The notes beneath the pieces are model-generated. The model did not search any database. It was given only the letters and a program-made list of their open reading frames with translations, and was not told the origin of the DNA. 64,000 nt of DNA, taken from NCBI RefSeq assembly GCF_008801925.2, contig NZ_CP062809.1, positions 1-64,000 of the forward strand. The letters are read 5' to 3'. The number at the start of each line of letters is the position of its first letter. Within the stretch, counting starts at the first letter, position 1. This DNA comes from Cupriavidus basilensis (lineage in GTDB: Bacteria; Pseudomonadota; Gammaproteobacteria; Burkholderiales; Burkholderiaceae). Below are positions 1 through 8,346 of this stretch, one piece after another. The position numbers and the translations under genes were made by a program.

Positions 1-1548
1 GTGGCAACATTAAGTGTCATCAGACGCTGGGCCCTGCGCGAGCAGTTGTCCATCCGAGAGATCGCCCGGCGCACCGGCCTGTCTCGCAACACCATCAAGA
101 AGTACCTGCGCGCGGGTGTGGCGGAGCCGCACTACCCTCGGCGCATCAGTCCGAGCCAGCTCGATCCCTACGCCGAGAAGCTCTCAGGCTGGCTCAAGAG
201 CGAAGCGGGCAAGTCGCGCAAGCAGCGGCGCACCGTGAAGCAACTCCACGCCGACCTGTCCGCCCTGGGCTACCCAGGCTCATACGGCCGGGTAGCCGCC
301 TTCGCCCGAGTCTGGCAGCAGCAACGTCAGGAAGCGCAGCAGACCACCGGCCGAGGCACCTTCGTGCCGCTGGCCTTCGGTCCTGGCGAAGCGTTCCAAT
401 TCGACTGGAGCGAAGACTGGGCCGTCATCGGCGGCGAGCGCACCAAGCTGCAGGTAGCCCACTTCAAGCTCAGCCACAGTCGCGCCTTCACCGTGCGGGC
501 TTATCCGCTGCAAACCCACGAGATGCTGTTCGATGCGCACAACCATGCCTTCGCGGTGTTGGGTGGCATTCCCCGGCGCGGTATCTACGACAACATGCGC
601 ACCGCCGTGGACAAGGTGCGCCGGGGCAAGGAGCGCGACGTCAACGCCCGTTTCAGCGCCATGGTCAGCCACTACCTGTTCGAGGCCGAGTTCTGCAATC
701 CGGCCTCGGGCTGGGAGAAAGGGCAGGTGGAGAAGAACGTGCGTGATGCGCGTCACCGGCTGTGGCAACCCGTGCCGGCGTTTCCAACCCTGGCCGAACT
801 CAACGAGTGGCTGGAGAACCGCTGCAAGACCTTGTGGCGCGAGATCGTCCACGGCAAGCTGCCAGGCACGGTGGCCGATGTCTGGGAGCAGGAGCGGCCC
901 ACCCTGATGCCGATGCCGCGCCCCTTCGACGGCTTCGTCGAACACACCAAGCGGGTCTCGCCCACCTGCCTGGTGCACTTCGAGCGCAACCGCTACAGCG
1001 TGCCGGCCTCCTACGCCAACCGGCCGGTGAGTCTGCGGGTCTACGCCGAGCGGCTGGTGGTCGCCGCCGAAGGTCAGATCTTGTGCGAGCACACGCGCCT
1101 CATCGACCGGCGCCACGACGTCGGTGGTCGGACCGTCTACGACTGGCGTCACTACCTGGCGGTGCTGCAGCGCAAGCCCGGTGCCTTGCGCAACGGTGCT
1201 CCGTTCGCCGAACTGCCGCCAGCCTTCAAACGGCTGCAGGCCATGTTGCTGCGCCAATCGGGTGGCGACCGGGAGATGGTGGAGATCCTGGCCCTGGTTC
1301 TGCACCACGATGAACAGGCCGTGCTGGCCGCCGTGGAGCTGGCCTTGGAAGCTGGCGTGCCGACCAAGACCCATGTGCTGAACGTGCTGCATCGTTTGCT
1401 GGAAGGGGAGCCGGCGCCTGCGGCGCCGGTGACGGCACCACAGGCCCTGCGCTTGGTCAACGAACCTCAAGCCAACGTGCTGCGCTACGACCAGTTGCGC
1501 CGCCCCGCGGCTGCCCGCACAGCCCAGGAGGTGCGTCATGCGTCATGA
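1..1548 (+). CDS. istA: IS21-family transposase IstA
   Basis: A 515-residue DDE recombinase that cuts and joins the IS ends with help from IstB. An N-terminal helix-turn-helix (about residues 15-40, [20 protein letters not shown]) precedes an rve-type catalytic core. Candidate acidic residues are D135 (FQFDWSEDW), D197 ([10 protein letters not shown]) and E244 (GQVEKNVR). The GTG start at base 1 is supported by the second copy at 63484, where a leader and the IS left end lie just upstream. Its 3' end overlaps istB by 11 bases, the usual IS21 arrangement for translational coupling. Length is normal for the family (about 500 residues), so it looks intact. Confidence 0.92.
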   Translation: MATLSVIRRWALREQLSIREIARRTGLSRNTIKKYLRAGVAEPHYPRRISPSQLDPYAEKLSGWLKSEAGKSRKQRRTVKQLHADLSALGYPGSYGRVAAFARVWQQQRQEAQQTTGRGTFVPLAFGPGEAFQFDWSEDWAVIGGERTKLQVAHFKLSHSRAFTVRAYPLQTHEMLFDAHNHAFAVLGGIPRRGIYDNMRTAVDKVRRGKERDVNARFSAMVSHYLFEAEFCNPASGWEKGQVEKNVRDARHRLWQPVPAFPTLAELNEWLENRCKTLWREIVHGKLPGTVADVWEQERPTLMPMPRPFDGFVEHTKRVSPTCLVHFERNRYSVPASYANRPVSLRVYAERLVVAAEGQILCEHTRLIDRRHDVGGRTVYDWRHYLAVLQRKPGALRNGAPFAELPPAFKRLQAMLLRQSGGDREMVEILALVLHHDEQAVLAAVELALEAGVPTKTHVLNVLHRLLEGEPAPAAPVTAPQALRLVNEPQANVLRYDQLRRPAAARTAQEVRHAS

Positions 1549-2332
1549 CCCTGCCAGCGGCGCCATCGTGATCATGCTGCGAGAGCTCAAGATGTATGGC
1601 ATGGCCCAGGCCGTGGCCGAGCTGACCGCACAAGGGGCACCGGCGTTCGAGGCGGCACAACCCATCCTGGCCCAACTGCTCAAGGCGGAAACCGCCGAGC
1701 GCGAGGTGCGCTCCGTGGCCTACCAATTGAAGGTGGCCCGTTTCCCTGTGTACCGGGACTTGGCCGGTTTCGACTTCGCCCACAGCGAAGTCAATGAGGC
1801 GCTGGCGCGGCAGTTGCACCGTTGCGAGTTTCTGGAGGAGGCCAACAATGTGGTGTTGGTCGGGGGCCCGGGCACTGGTAAGACCCACCTGGCCACGGCG
1901 CTCGGTGTGCAGGCCATCGAGCATCATCACCGGCGAGTCCGGTTCTTCTCCACGGTCGAACTGGTCAATGCGCTGGAGGTCGAGAAGGCGCAGGGCAAGT
2001 CGGGACAGATCGCCACCCGGCTCATGTACGCCGATCTGGTGATCCTCGACGAACTGGGTTATCTGCCATTCAGCGCGTCCGGTGGGGCCTTGCTGTTCCA
2101 CCTGCTGTCCAAGCTTTACGAACGCACCAGCGTCGTGATCACGACCAACCTGAGCTTCAGCGAATGGGCGTCGGTGTTCGGTGATGCGAAGATGACGACG
2201 GCGCTGTTGGACCGGCTTACGCACCACTGCCATATCCTGGAAACTGGCAACGACAGCTTCCGATTCAAGAACAGCTCGGCGCTGCCGGCACAATCCAAGA
2301 AGGAGAAAACCAAGAACTTATCCACACCGTGA
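1538..2332 (+). CDS. istB: IS21-family helper ATPase IstB
   Basis: A 264-residue AAA+ ATPase related to DnaC that selects target DNA and stimulates IstA. The Walker A motif is [11 protein letters not shown] (about residues 108-118). Walker B is [14 protein letters not shown] (about residues 165-178), followed by the sensor TTNLSFSEW. It overlaps istA by 11 bases and starts with ATG just after an AGGAGGTG-like ribosome site inside istA. Length and motifs are normal for the family, so the element should be transposition-proficient if its ends are intact. Confidence 0.92.
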   Translation: MRHDPASGAIVIMLRELKMYGMAQAVAELTAQGAPAFEAAQPILAQLLKAETAEREVRSVAYQLKVARFPVYRDLAGFDFAHSEVNEALARQLHRCEFLEEANNVVLVGGPGTGKTHLATALGVQAIEHHHRRVRFFSTVELVNALEVEKAQGKSGQIATRLMYADLVILDELGYLPFSASGGALLFHLLSKLYERTSVVITTNLSFSEWASVFGDAKMTTALLDRLTHHCHILETGNDSFRFKNSSALPAQSKKEKTKNLSTP

Positions 2333-2406
2333 GCCTTCCAGGCTTGCAAAAAGGGTGGATCAAGATTCGATGGAAATGCCGGCTCAGGGTTGCATGGAAA
2401 TTAACA

Positions 2407-2811
2407 GTCGCGCAGTTCACGTACCAGTGAGCGGCGCTGGTGCTCGCTCATCCACTGGAATCCAAGGACCGTGCAGGCTACTTGTTGGTGATCGAATAGC
2501 GTGCGCCCGCGTTCATACATGGCTCTCAGCGAGGCGACTTCTGGTGCTGCAATGCCAAGCTCGTTGCCAAGGTGGCGCCACAAGGCTACTGGAATTACCC
2601 GAAAGGCACCGAGCAAACGCCCACTCATGCGCAGGAAACCAATATGGAGCGCCAGACCAAGCTTGTGGGAATCACCTCGGCGTGCATTGATTGCGTCGCG
2701 CTCGGCACCATCGAAGGTGAAAAATGCCTTCATCTCGAAGTCGCTGATATCGCGGGGGAGCCCACGCATCCCCAAAAACGTTGTGTGCCAACCCTGCATC
2801 GTGAACCTCAA
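2407..2811 (-). pseudogene. tnpA: IS1071 transposase, N-terminal fragment
   Basis: The first 135 residues of the Tn3-family transposase (start MRFTMQGWHTTFLG) are identical to the N-terminus of the full protein encoded at 59660-62587. The reading frame runs into the IS21 end at 2406. The remaining 840 or so residues, including the DDE catalytic domain, are absent, so it is non-functional. Confidence 0.9.
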
Positions 2812-2944
2812 AAGTGGGAGGCCACCATACCCGTTTACAAAGCGAACAGGAAAGTCAATGAAATCAACGGTCTACCCAGACCACCCCCGCGCCAGTGCTA
2901 GCTTTGCGTACCGTCACTTATTGCACTGAAAACGAGGAGACCCC
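2407..2944 (-). mobile_element. IS1071 end fragment (duplicate)
   Basis: The 538 bases are the same as 62183-62720, the outer end of the complete IS1071 copy. The fragment holds the 110-bp terminal inverted repeat (2835-2944, outermost bases GGGGTCTCC read on the minus strand) and the first 135 codons of tnpA. It is cut at 2406/2407 by the right end of IS21. It cannot transpose alone, but the intact terminal repeat could be used by TnpA supplied in trans. Confidence 0.92.
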
Positions 2945-3100
2945 GAAATGGCGATGCGAGATCCAGGCGGGCAGGGCGGCCGCCATCGTCGGAACTGGCG
3001 ATGGTCGACCGCGCCGGCGTGCATCGCCGGAAATGGCGATGCTGCAGCTCGACGTGCGCGGGCCTGGTGGCATCGTCGGATGCGGCGATGCTCGAGCAAA
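2945..3100. repeat. palindromic repeat array downstream of traC
   Basis: An array of short imperfect palindromes of the form CATCG(C/T)CGGAAnTGGCGATG separated by six-base palindromes (GTCGAC, CTGCAG, CTCGAG). Units can be read at about 2980-3003, 3020-3038 and 3070-3090. The same architecture occurs at 27890-28105 and 17694-17860, partly inside klcB (24410-24545), as one unit at 44405-44440, and as the duplicate at 62721-62876. Each non-coding array ends in a rho-independent terminator. Confidence 0.8.
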
Positions 3101-3128
3101 AAAAAGCCGCCTCGGGGTGCGAGGCGGC
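3098..3128 (-). terminator. terminator of the traC operon
   Basis: A GCCGCCTC/GAGGCGGC stem (3106-3113 and 3121-3128) is followed on the minus strand by eight U residues. It lies about 60 bases past the traC stop codon. Confidence 0.8.
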
Positions 3129-3189
3129 GATGACTGCCGGCGGCCAGGGAGGGAGGAAACCGCGCGTGTGGTTGCAGCCCTCCGGGACT

Positions 3190-6100
3190 TTAGCCGATGC
3201 GTGCCGCGCGGCGCGGGCGTTCCGGCTGCTGCTGTTGCTTCTCCGCACGCTCCTGGCGCTGCTCCTGCTGCTGTCGGCGGCCTTCCTCGATCAGCACCTG
3301 GCCCACGGCTGCGCCGACCTGGCGCTTGAGGCCGTCGCGGCCCAGCTCGCTCTTGTTCGCCAGGTCGTTGAAGTCGGTGAAGCCCTTGGGGTTCGCCTGC
3401 TGCTCGCCCGGCGCGAAGATCGGGAAGATGGCCTTGCCGCCTACGGCCTTCGCGGCTTCCTCGGCCTTGGCGCGGCCGGGGTTGTGGCCGCGCTCGATCT
3501 CCTGGGCCTTGTCGTCGTCGCCGGCGATCACGATGGGCTTGTCGGGGAACTTCTCGCGCAGGGCGCGGGCCACGTGCGGCAGGTTGCCCGAGTCGAACGC
3601 GGCCACGGTGGCATGCCCCAGCCCTTCGGCCAGGCTCGCGGCCGTGGCATAGCCCTCGGCGATCACCAGCGCCGGCGCTGCGGCCAGCGCATCCATGCCG
3701 CCGACCGGGTGGAAGCATCCTTCCTTCTTGCTGTCCTTGGCGAACCGCTTGGTGCCGTCCTCCTGGATGTACTGCATCGTCCACTGCTTGCCGTCCACGT
3801 CGAAGGCGGGGATGTAGGTTTTCTGGCCCTCGCGGTCGGTGAACACGCCGGCGTGGGCCTCGATGCCCTTGGCTTGCAGGTAGGGCGTCGGCTGCTCGAC
3901 CGGCACCAGGTCGGGCATCTGGCGGCCGACGCGCTGCGCGGTGGCTTCCTGGAGCTTGTCTTGCTCGGCGGCACGCTGGGCCAGCTTCTCGGCCGCCTCG
4001 GCCTGGAGCTTGGCCTTCTCCTGGTCGCTCAAGGCGTAGCCCTTGCTCTTCCAGGTAATGTCCGTGCCGGTCTTGTTGTTGATGATCCGGCCGGCCGGGT
4101 GGCCGTCCAGGTGGCCGACATAGAAGCCATCGAGCGTGCCCTTCTTGCCGCCCTCGACCGGCACGCGATGCCGCTTGCCGTCCATGATCGGGTGATCGCC
4201 CTGGGCGTTGCTGCCGGTGAACAGGCCGGCGCTGCGCATGGCCTCGGCGAACTCTTCCCTTGGCGTCATCGCTGGCCCCTGCTGGGCCTGCACGTTCTCG
4301 GGCTTCCACTGTTCCAGCTTCGCCATGTCGGCGCGAGGGCCGGCATACCAGGACTTCGCGGCCTTGTCCCAAAGCGCGCCGGCGGCCTTGGCGGCGTTGC
4401 GCTGCTCGTAGGGCACGGCAAGGTACTGCCGGGCCTGCTGGACGGCCTGTGCGGCCTTCTGGCCGCCGTCCTGGGCCTCGGGTGCCTGCTGGGTCGGCTT
4501 GGCCTCTACGGCCGGCGTAGCGGCTCCCTGCGACCATTTGGCGAAGGGGGCCGCATCCACTCCCGCCGGCACGTACCAGGACTGTTCCTTGCGATCCCAG
4601 CGCGCTCCGAGCTGCTTGGCCTCGTCCTTCTCTTTGAACGGCACGCTGATGTACTGCCGTTCGGTTGCCTGGCTGGCCTGGGCCGGCTGCTGGTCGGCCG
4701 CAGCCACGCGCTGTTCCTGCGGTGCCTGGTGCTCCACGGAGTCGCCGCGCTCGTCATCGACCCGCTGGGAGTTCTTGGCTTCCTCGGCCGCGACGAACGC
4801 TTTGGCCTCCAGCGCCTTCCGGGCTTCTTTAGCCGCTGAAATGTCCTCGTCGGTGCTGTTCGGGTCGCGGCGGACGCGATCCTCTTGCACGCGGGCAAGC
4901 CGGGTCGCCTTCTCGTACTCGTCCGTCTGCGAATTGGCGTCGATCAGCGCCAGGCGGTCGGCCAGCTCGTCGGCCTCGCCCAGCGTGCGGGTGGCGGTGA
5001 GGTAGGCAAAGGCATCCTCGCCGAACTGCGCTTCGCCCTTCCGGGCGTACAGGTGGTACGCCTCCGGCGTCTCCGTGGCCAGGTCGGCGGCCCGCGTCTC
5101 GCCGTCACGCTCGACCACGCCGACAACCCGCACTTCACCCGTCCAGTCGTGGGGCAGGGGGAAGCCCAGCGCATCGTCGGCCGCCAGGTGGAAGGCTTGG
5201 CGGTCGCGCTCGCGTGAATTGGTGTTGCCGGTTGCCAGGTCAAGCCGCGTTGCAGCGACTACGGCATCCGGCCGGCGCTCTTCGACCAGGTGATCTATTG
5301 CGTCGTTGATCTTCGCTTCCAGCGGCTCCAGGTCGTAGGGCAGCTCGTGCCGCGTCCAGAACTCGTTTTGCGTGTTCATCGGCTGCATGCGATCCAGCAC
5401 GTCCAGGGCGCGGTCGATCTGCTCCAGGGTCGCGCCTTCGAGCGCACGGCCCACCGTGCCCAGCTCGACGTGCTTCAACATCCAGGCTTCGGCCTGGTCG
5501 GTCTGCTGGGGTACTTGCATCGTGGCCTCCTGACTCGCAACGGTTTGACGGGCATCGCGCACGGCCTCACGCCAGGCGTTCGACGCGGCCACGAAGGCAT
5601 CGCCGGCCTTCTGCACGGCCTCATCGTCGTGCTGGGTCTTGTAGCGGGCATCGCCGGCGTTGTTCTCGCCATAGGCGCGCACCAGCTCGCGCTGGAAAGC
5701 ATCGTCGGCAGCCTTCATGGCCTCGTGCTGCTCGGCCGTGCGTTCGGCCACGGACAAGGGCTTTGCCTCTTGCTCCTGGGCCAGCGCCGGCAGGGCCAGC
5801 AGTTGATCGGGCGCGTAGCTCTCCAGCTCGGCCAGGCTTCTGACCTGGTGCGGTTGTTCGTCTTGTTCGTGGAAGGCAAAGATGCGCTCGCCATCCGCCC
5901 ACCGCGATTGCGCGTCCAGGTGAGAAACGATCTCCTGGCCGTGCTCGCGCAGCTCATCATTGAGCTGCTGGGCCTCGGCCTGCTGCGAGGCGATGCTGTA
6001 GATCGGCTCCAGGCCGTTCTTGACGCGCCGCTCGTCGGCGTACTGCTCGGCCTTGGCGTTGATCTGGCGGGCGATCTCTTCCGGCTTCTGGTCGCGGCCA

Positions 6101-7926
6101 TCGGCATCGCCGATCACCTGGTCGCCCAGCTTCAACGTGACGTAGCGCCGGCGCTCGGCGTCGTCGTGGTAGCCGGCCGACAAGCGCCGCTCGCCGTTCG
6201 GGGTGGTCATGGTGCCCAGCGGCCCGACACCTTCAAAGGTGCGATGGACGGAATCCACACGGCCAGGCTCTTGCAAGCCGCTGTAGGCAACCTCCCAGCC
6301 GTGTTTTTCGACCAGGGCCTGGAGCGTCAAATCGGAGTAGTGCTGCTCGGGCTGCTGCACCTGGGCCTGCTCTTGTTCCTGAACCTGCTTCTGCTCGAAG
6401 GCCAGCACGTAGTCGTGAATCTTCTCGGCGTCGGCAGCGGCGCGGAACACTTCCAGCGGCTCGTCTTGCAGGGCCTTGATCCAGGAACCGACATAGGCGG
6501 CGTGCTGGCCCGGATCGTGGCCGATGCCCAGCTCGTCGCCGACGATCATGGAAGCGATCTCGGCGCGCAGCTCTTCCTTGGCGTACCCCTCGGAACCGAA
6601 GGGATGGGCCAGGTCGCGGTCAAGGCGGGACGGGTGGCCCGTCCAGTGGCCCAGCTCATGCAGGGCGGTCGCGTAGTAGTTGTCGGCGGTGGGGAACTGG
6701 CCCCGGTCGGGAAGGTGGATGCTGTCGGTCGCGGGCCGGTAGAACGCGCGATCACCAGGCGCGTGCGTGATCGACGCACCGGACGCTTTCAGGATGTGCT
6801 CGGCGCGCTCGACGGCGCTCCAGGTCTGTTCCTTCTTCTGGATCGGCGGCAGGCCGTCGATCTGCTCGGCGTTGAACACCGTGGCGAAGAACACGCGCGG
6901 GCGTTCGAGCTGCACGGTTTCCTTGACCGGCTCGCCCTTCGCGTTGAGAACGGGCCGGCCGCTCTCATCGACCTTGTTCTGTTCCTCGCTGAACTTCCAG
7001 TATTGGACAGGCGTTCCCTTCTCGCCCTTGCGAACCTGCGCGCCCACGGCGGCGGCCTGCTTGTAGGTCATCCAACGGCCATCGCTGCGGCCCTGGGCCA
7101 TCAAGTGAATGGCGTTGATGCCCTTGTACCGCTTGCCGGTGGTCGGGTTCATCGGCAGGTAGGCGTTCGGCTCGCCAGGCTCCCACGGCCGTTGCCACGG
7201 CGCGGTGCCTGCCTTGAGCTGCTCGATCAGTTTTTCGGCAACGACTTCATGAAATGGCTTCTTGGGTTCCATTGCTTCATCCCTTCGGAATAGTTCGTTG
7301 ATCTGCGGAAAGGTCTGCTGCGTCCTGGAACGGTCGTGAAGGCCATCCGCGACCATGCACACGATGTTGTGCAGGTCGGCGACTTGCATGGGCCGCACGC
7401 GGGCGATGCAGGTTTCCATGAATGACTGCTGGCCGCGCTCCAGCACCTGGGCCTGGCCCGCGTGCTGGCCGGGCGCGATGCTTTCGCAATGCAGCGCCCA
7501 AACCTCTTCCGCGCGCACGTCCATCGAAGCGCCGGCATAGCGGCGGTTGATGTCCTCCCAGCGTGGTTTCAGGCTCGGTTCCTCGCGGGCGGCGATCAGG
7601 CCGTCCAGCAGGGCGCGTTTCTCGGCCGGCTTGAAGGTGTTGGCCCCGTAGTGGCCCAGCACTTCATGCCGCAGCGTCAGCACCAGGTCGGCGGCGTCGT
7701 CCATGTTCGCCAGGGGCACGTCCACGCGGCCACGGTAGGCCCGGCCGTTGTGGATCGTCTCCTTCGGGACATAGCCGCCCTTGAGGTCTGCCGGGACTTC
7801 TGCTGCCCGGTGGCCGTACAGCTCGCCGGTGTTGTCGCGGAACCGATAGGCCAGCTCCAGCGCGCCGGGATAGTCTCGGACGAACGCCAGGGTGACGGCT
7901 TGCGCCTCGGCCTGGTTGATCGGCAT
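3190..7926 (-). CDS. traC: TraC DNA primase / multi-domain conjugation protein
   Basis: A very large protein (1,578 residues; the RK2 homologue is about 1,060). TraC primes the transferred strand and is itself moved to the recipient. The C-terminal part has a TOPRIM-type primase region with EGYATAASL near residue 1420 and AGDDD near 1480. Other domains: an HEVLGH motif at residues 87-92, an ArdC-like segment from about residue 218 (KKPFHEVVAEKLIEQLKAG), a second HELGHW metal-protease motif near residue 424, and two related YISVP/YLAVP segments with GARWD/GALWD (DUF5710-like) near 1095-1230. A ribosome site (GGAGGG) lies 8 bases before the ATG. The gene is last in the operon. traB and traA, which follow traC in RK2, are absent; IS1071 debris follows instead. 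Confidence 0.9.
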   Translation of the reverse strand: MPINQAEAQAVTLAFVRDYPGALELAYRFRDNTGELYGHRAAEVPADLKGGYVPKETIHNGRAYRGRVDVPLANMDDAADLVLTLRHEVLGHYGANTFKPAEKRALLDGLIAAREEPSLKPRWEDINRRYAGASMDVRAEEVWALHCESIAPGQHAGQAQVLERGQQSFMETCIARVRPMQVADLHNIVCMVADGLHDRSRTQQTFPQINELFRRDEAMEPKKPFHEVVAEKLIEQLKAGTAPWQRPWEPGEPNAYLPMNPTTGKRYKGINAIHLMAQGRSDGRWMTYKQAAAVGAQVRKGEKGTPVQYWKFSEEQNKVDESGRPVLNAKGEPVKETVQLERPRVFFATVFNAEQIDGLPPIQKKEQTWSAVERAEHILKASGASITHAPGDRAFYRPATDSIHLPDRGQFPTADNYYATALHELGHWTGHPSRLDRDLAHPFGSEGYAKEELRAEIASMIVGDELGIGHDPGQHAAYVGSWIKALQDEPLEVFRAAADAEKIHDYVLAFEQKQVQEQEQAQVQQPEQHYSDLTLQALVEKHGWEVAYSGLQEPGRVDSVHRTFEGVGPLGTMTTPNGERRLSAGYHDDAERRRYVTLKLGDQVIGDADGRDQKPEEIARQINAKAEQYADERRVKNGLEPIYSIASQQAEAQQLNDELREHGQEIVSHLDAQSRWADGERIFAFHEQDEQPHQVRSLAELESYAPDQLLALPALAQEQEAKPLSVAERTAEQHEAMKAADDAFQRELVRAYGENNAGDARYKTQHDDEAVQKAGDAFVAASNAWREAVRDARQTVASQEATMQVPQQTDQAEAWMLKHVELGTVGRALEGATLEQIDRALDVLDRMQPMNTQNEFWTRHELPYDLEPLEAKINDAIDHLVEERRPDAVVAATRLDLATGNTNSRERDRQAFHLAADDALGFPLPHDWTGEVRVVGVVERDGETRAADLATETPEAYHLYARKGEAQFGEDAFAYLTATRTLGEADELADRLALIDANSQTDEYEKATRLARVQEDRVRRDPNSTDEDISAAKEARKALEAKAFVAAEEAKNSQRVDDERGDSVEHQAPQEQRVAAADQQPAQASQATERQYISVPFKEKDEAKQLGARWDRKEQSWYVPAGVDAAPFAKWSQGAATPAVEAKPTQQAPEAQDGGQKAAQAVQQARQYLAVPYEQRNAAKAAGALWDKAAKSWYAGPRADMAKLEQWKPENVQAQQGPAMTPREEFAEAMRSAGLFTGSNAQGDHPIMDGKRHRVPVEGGKKGTLDGFYVGHLDGHPAGRIINNKTGTDITWKSKGYALSDQEKAKLQAEAAEKLAQRAAEQDKLQEATAQRVGRQMPDLVPVEQPTPYLQAKGIEAHAGVFTDREGQKTYIPAFDVDGKQWTMQYIQEDGTKRFAKDSKKEGCFHPVGGMDALAAAPALVIAEGYATAASLAEGLGHATVAAFDSGNLPHVARALREKFPDKPIVIAGDDDKAQEIERGHNPGRAKAEEAAKAVGGKAIFPIFAPGEQQANPKGFTDFNDLANKSELGRDGLKRQVGAAVGQVLIEEGRRQQQEQRQERAEKQQQQPERPRRAARIG

Positions 7927-7929
7927 GGG

Positions 7930-8322
7930 TTAGCCCTCCTGCGCCTTCTTGCGCGCGATGGCCTCGTCCAGCGATTCGCCCGGCTTCCAGTCGTACAGCT
8001 CGCGGATGTTGGTCGTATTGACGAAGGGCGGAAGGTCGTCGCTCGGGCCGCCTTCGGTGATGAAGGCCGGGGCCTGGTCGTCGCCCTGCGAGGCCAGGGC
8101 CGCCAGGTCGTCGCCGCTCTCTGCGGCGTCCTGCTCGCTCAATGCGTCCTCCACGAACGCGCCGGCGCGCTCGGCTTCCTCGGGGTCGAACTCGGCCTGG
8201 TAGCCGGGCGTCGCCGCGTCGGCCAGCTTCTCGCGCAGCGCGCCGGCGGCGGCCGCGTTGTCGTCAATGGCGGGCAGCTCGGGCAGCACGTCATCGGCCT
8301 GGGTGGTGTTTTGCTGGTTCAT
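7930..8322 (-). CDS. traD: TraD, small conjugation protein
   Basis: A 130-residue acidic protein between traE and traC, matching the position and size of IncP-1 TraD. Its exact role is not established; RK2 traD is not essential for transfer. The start at MNQQNTTQ is chosen over the ATG six bases earlier because the AAGGAG site then has normal spacing (7 bases). The C-terminus contains [20 protein letters not shown]. It ends 4 bases before the traC start, which suggests coupled translation. Confidence 0.8.
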   Translation of the reverse strand: MNQQNTTQADDVLPELPAIDDNAAAAGALREKLADAATPGYQAEFDPEEAERAGAFVEDALSEQDAAESGDDLAALASQGDDQAPAFITEGGPSDDLPPFVNTTNIRELYDWKPGESLDEAIARKKAQEG

Positions 8323-8346
8323 GGTCATGCTCCTTCGTCTTGGTGG

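Larger units (their letters stand above)
1..2406 (+). mobile_element. IS21-family insertion sequence, body and right end
   Basis: This element carries the istA/istB pair in one orientation with overlapping genes, which is diagnostic of the IS21 family. The right end finishes with CA at 2405-2406. The matching left end, starting TG, is present at 63369 next to the second istA start. If the molecule is circular and closes at 63483/1, the element spans 63369-63483 plus 1-2406, which is 2,521 bp. The ends share TGTT(G/A)ATTTCCAT, and the left end carries two related sub-terminal repeats ending in CTGATCCAC. No target duplication is visible, because the two flanks come from different places (traC on the left, IS1071 tnpA on the right). 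Confidence 0.9.
2407..3593. repeat. 1,187-bp direct duplication, left copy
   Basis: Partner of 62183-63369. The left boundary is the IS21 right end; on the right it runs on into intact traC. Confidence 0.93.

Noticed and set aside
280..1539. 419-codon frame antisense to istA
   Set aside because: A shadow of istA. No start signal or family features.
2355..2929. Short plus-strand frames across the IS21/IS1071 junction
   Set aside because: They are antisense to the tnpA fragment and cross an IS boundary.
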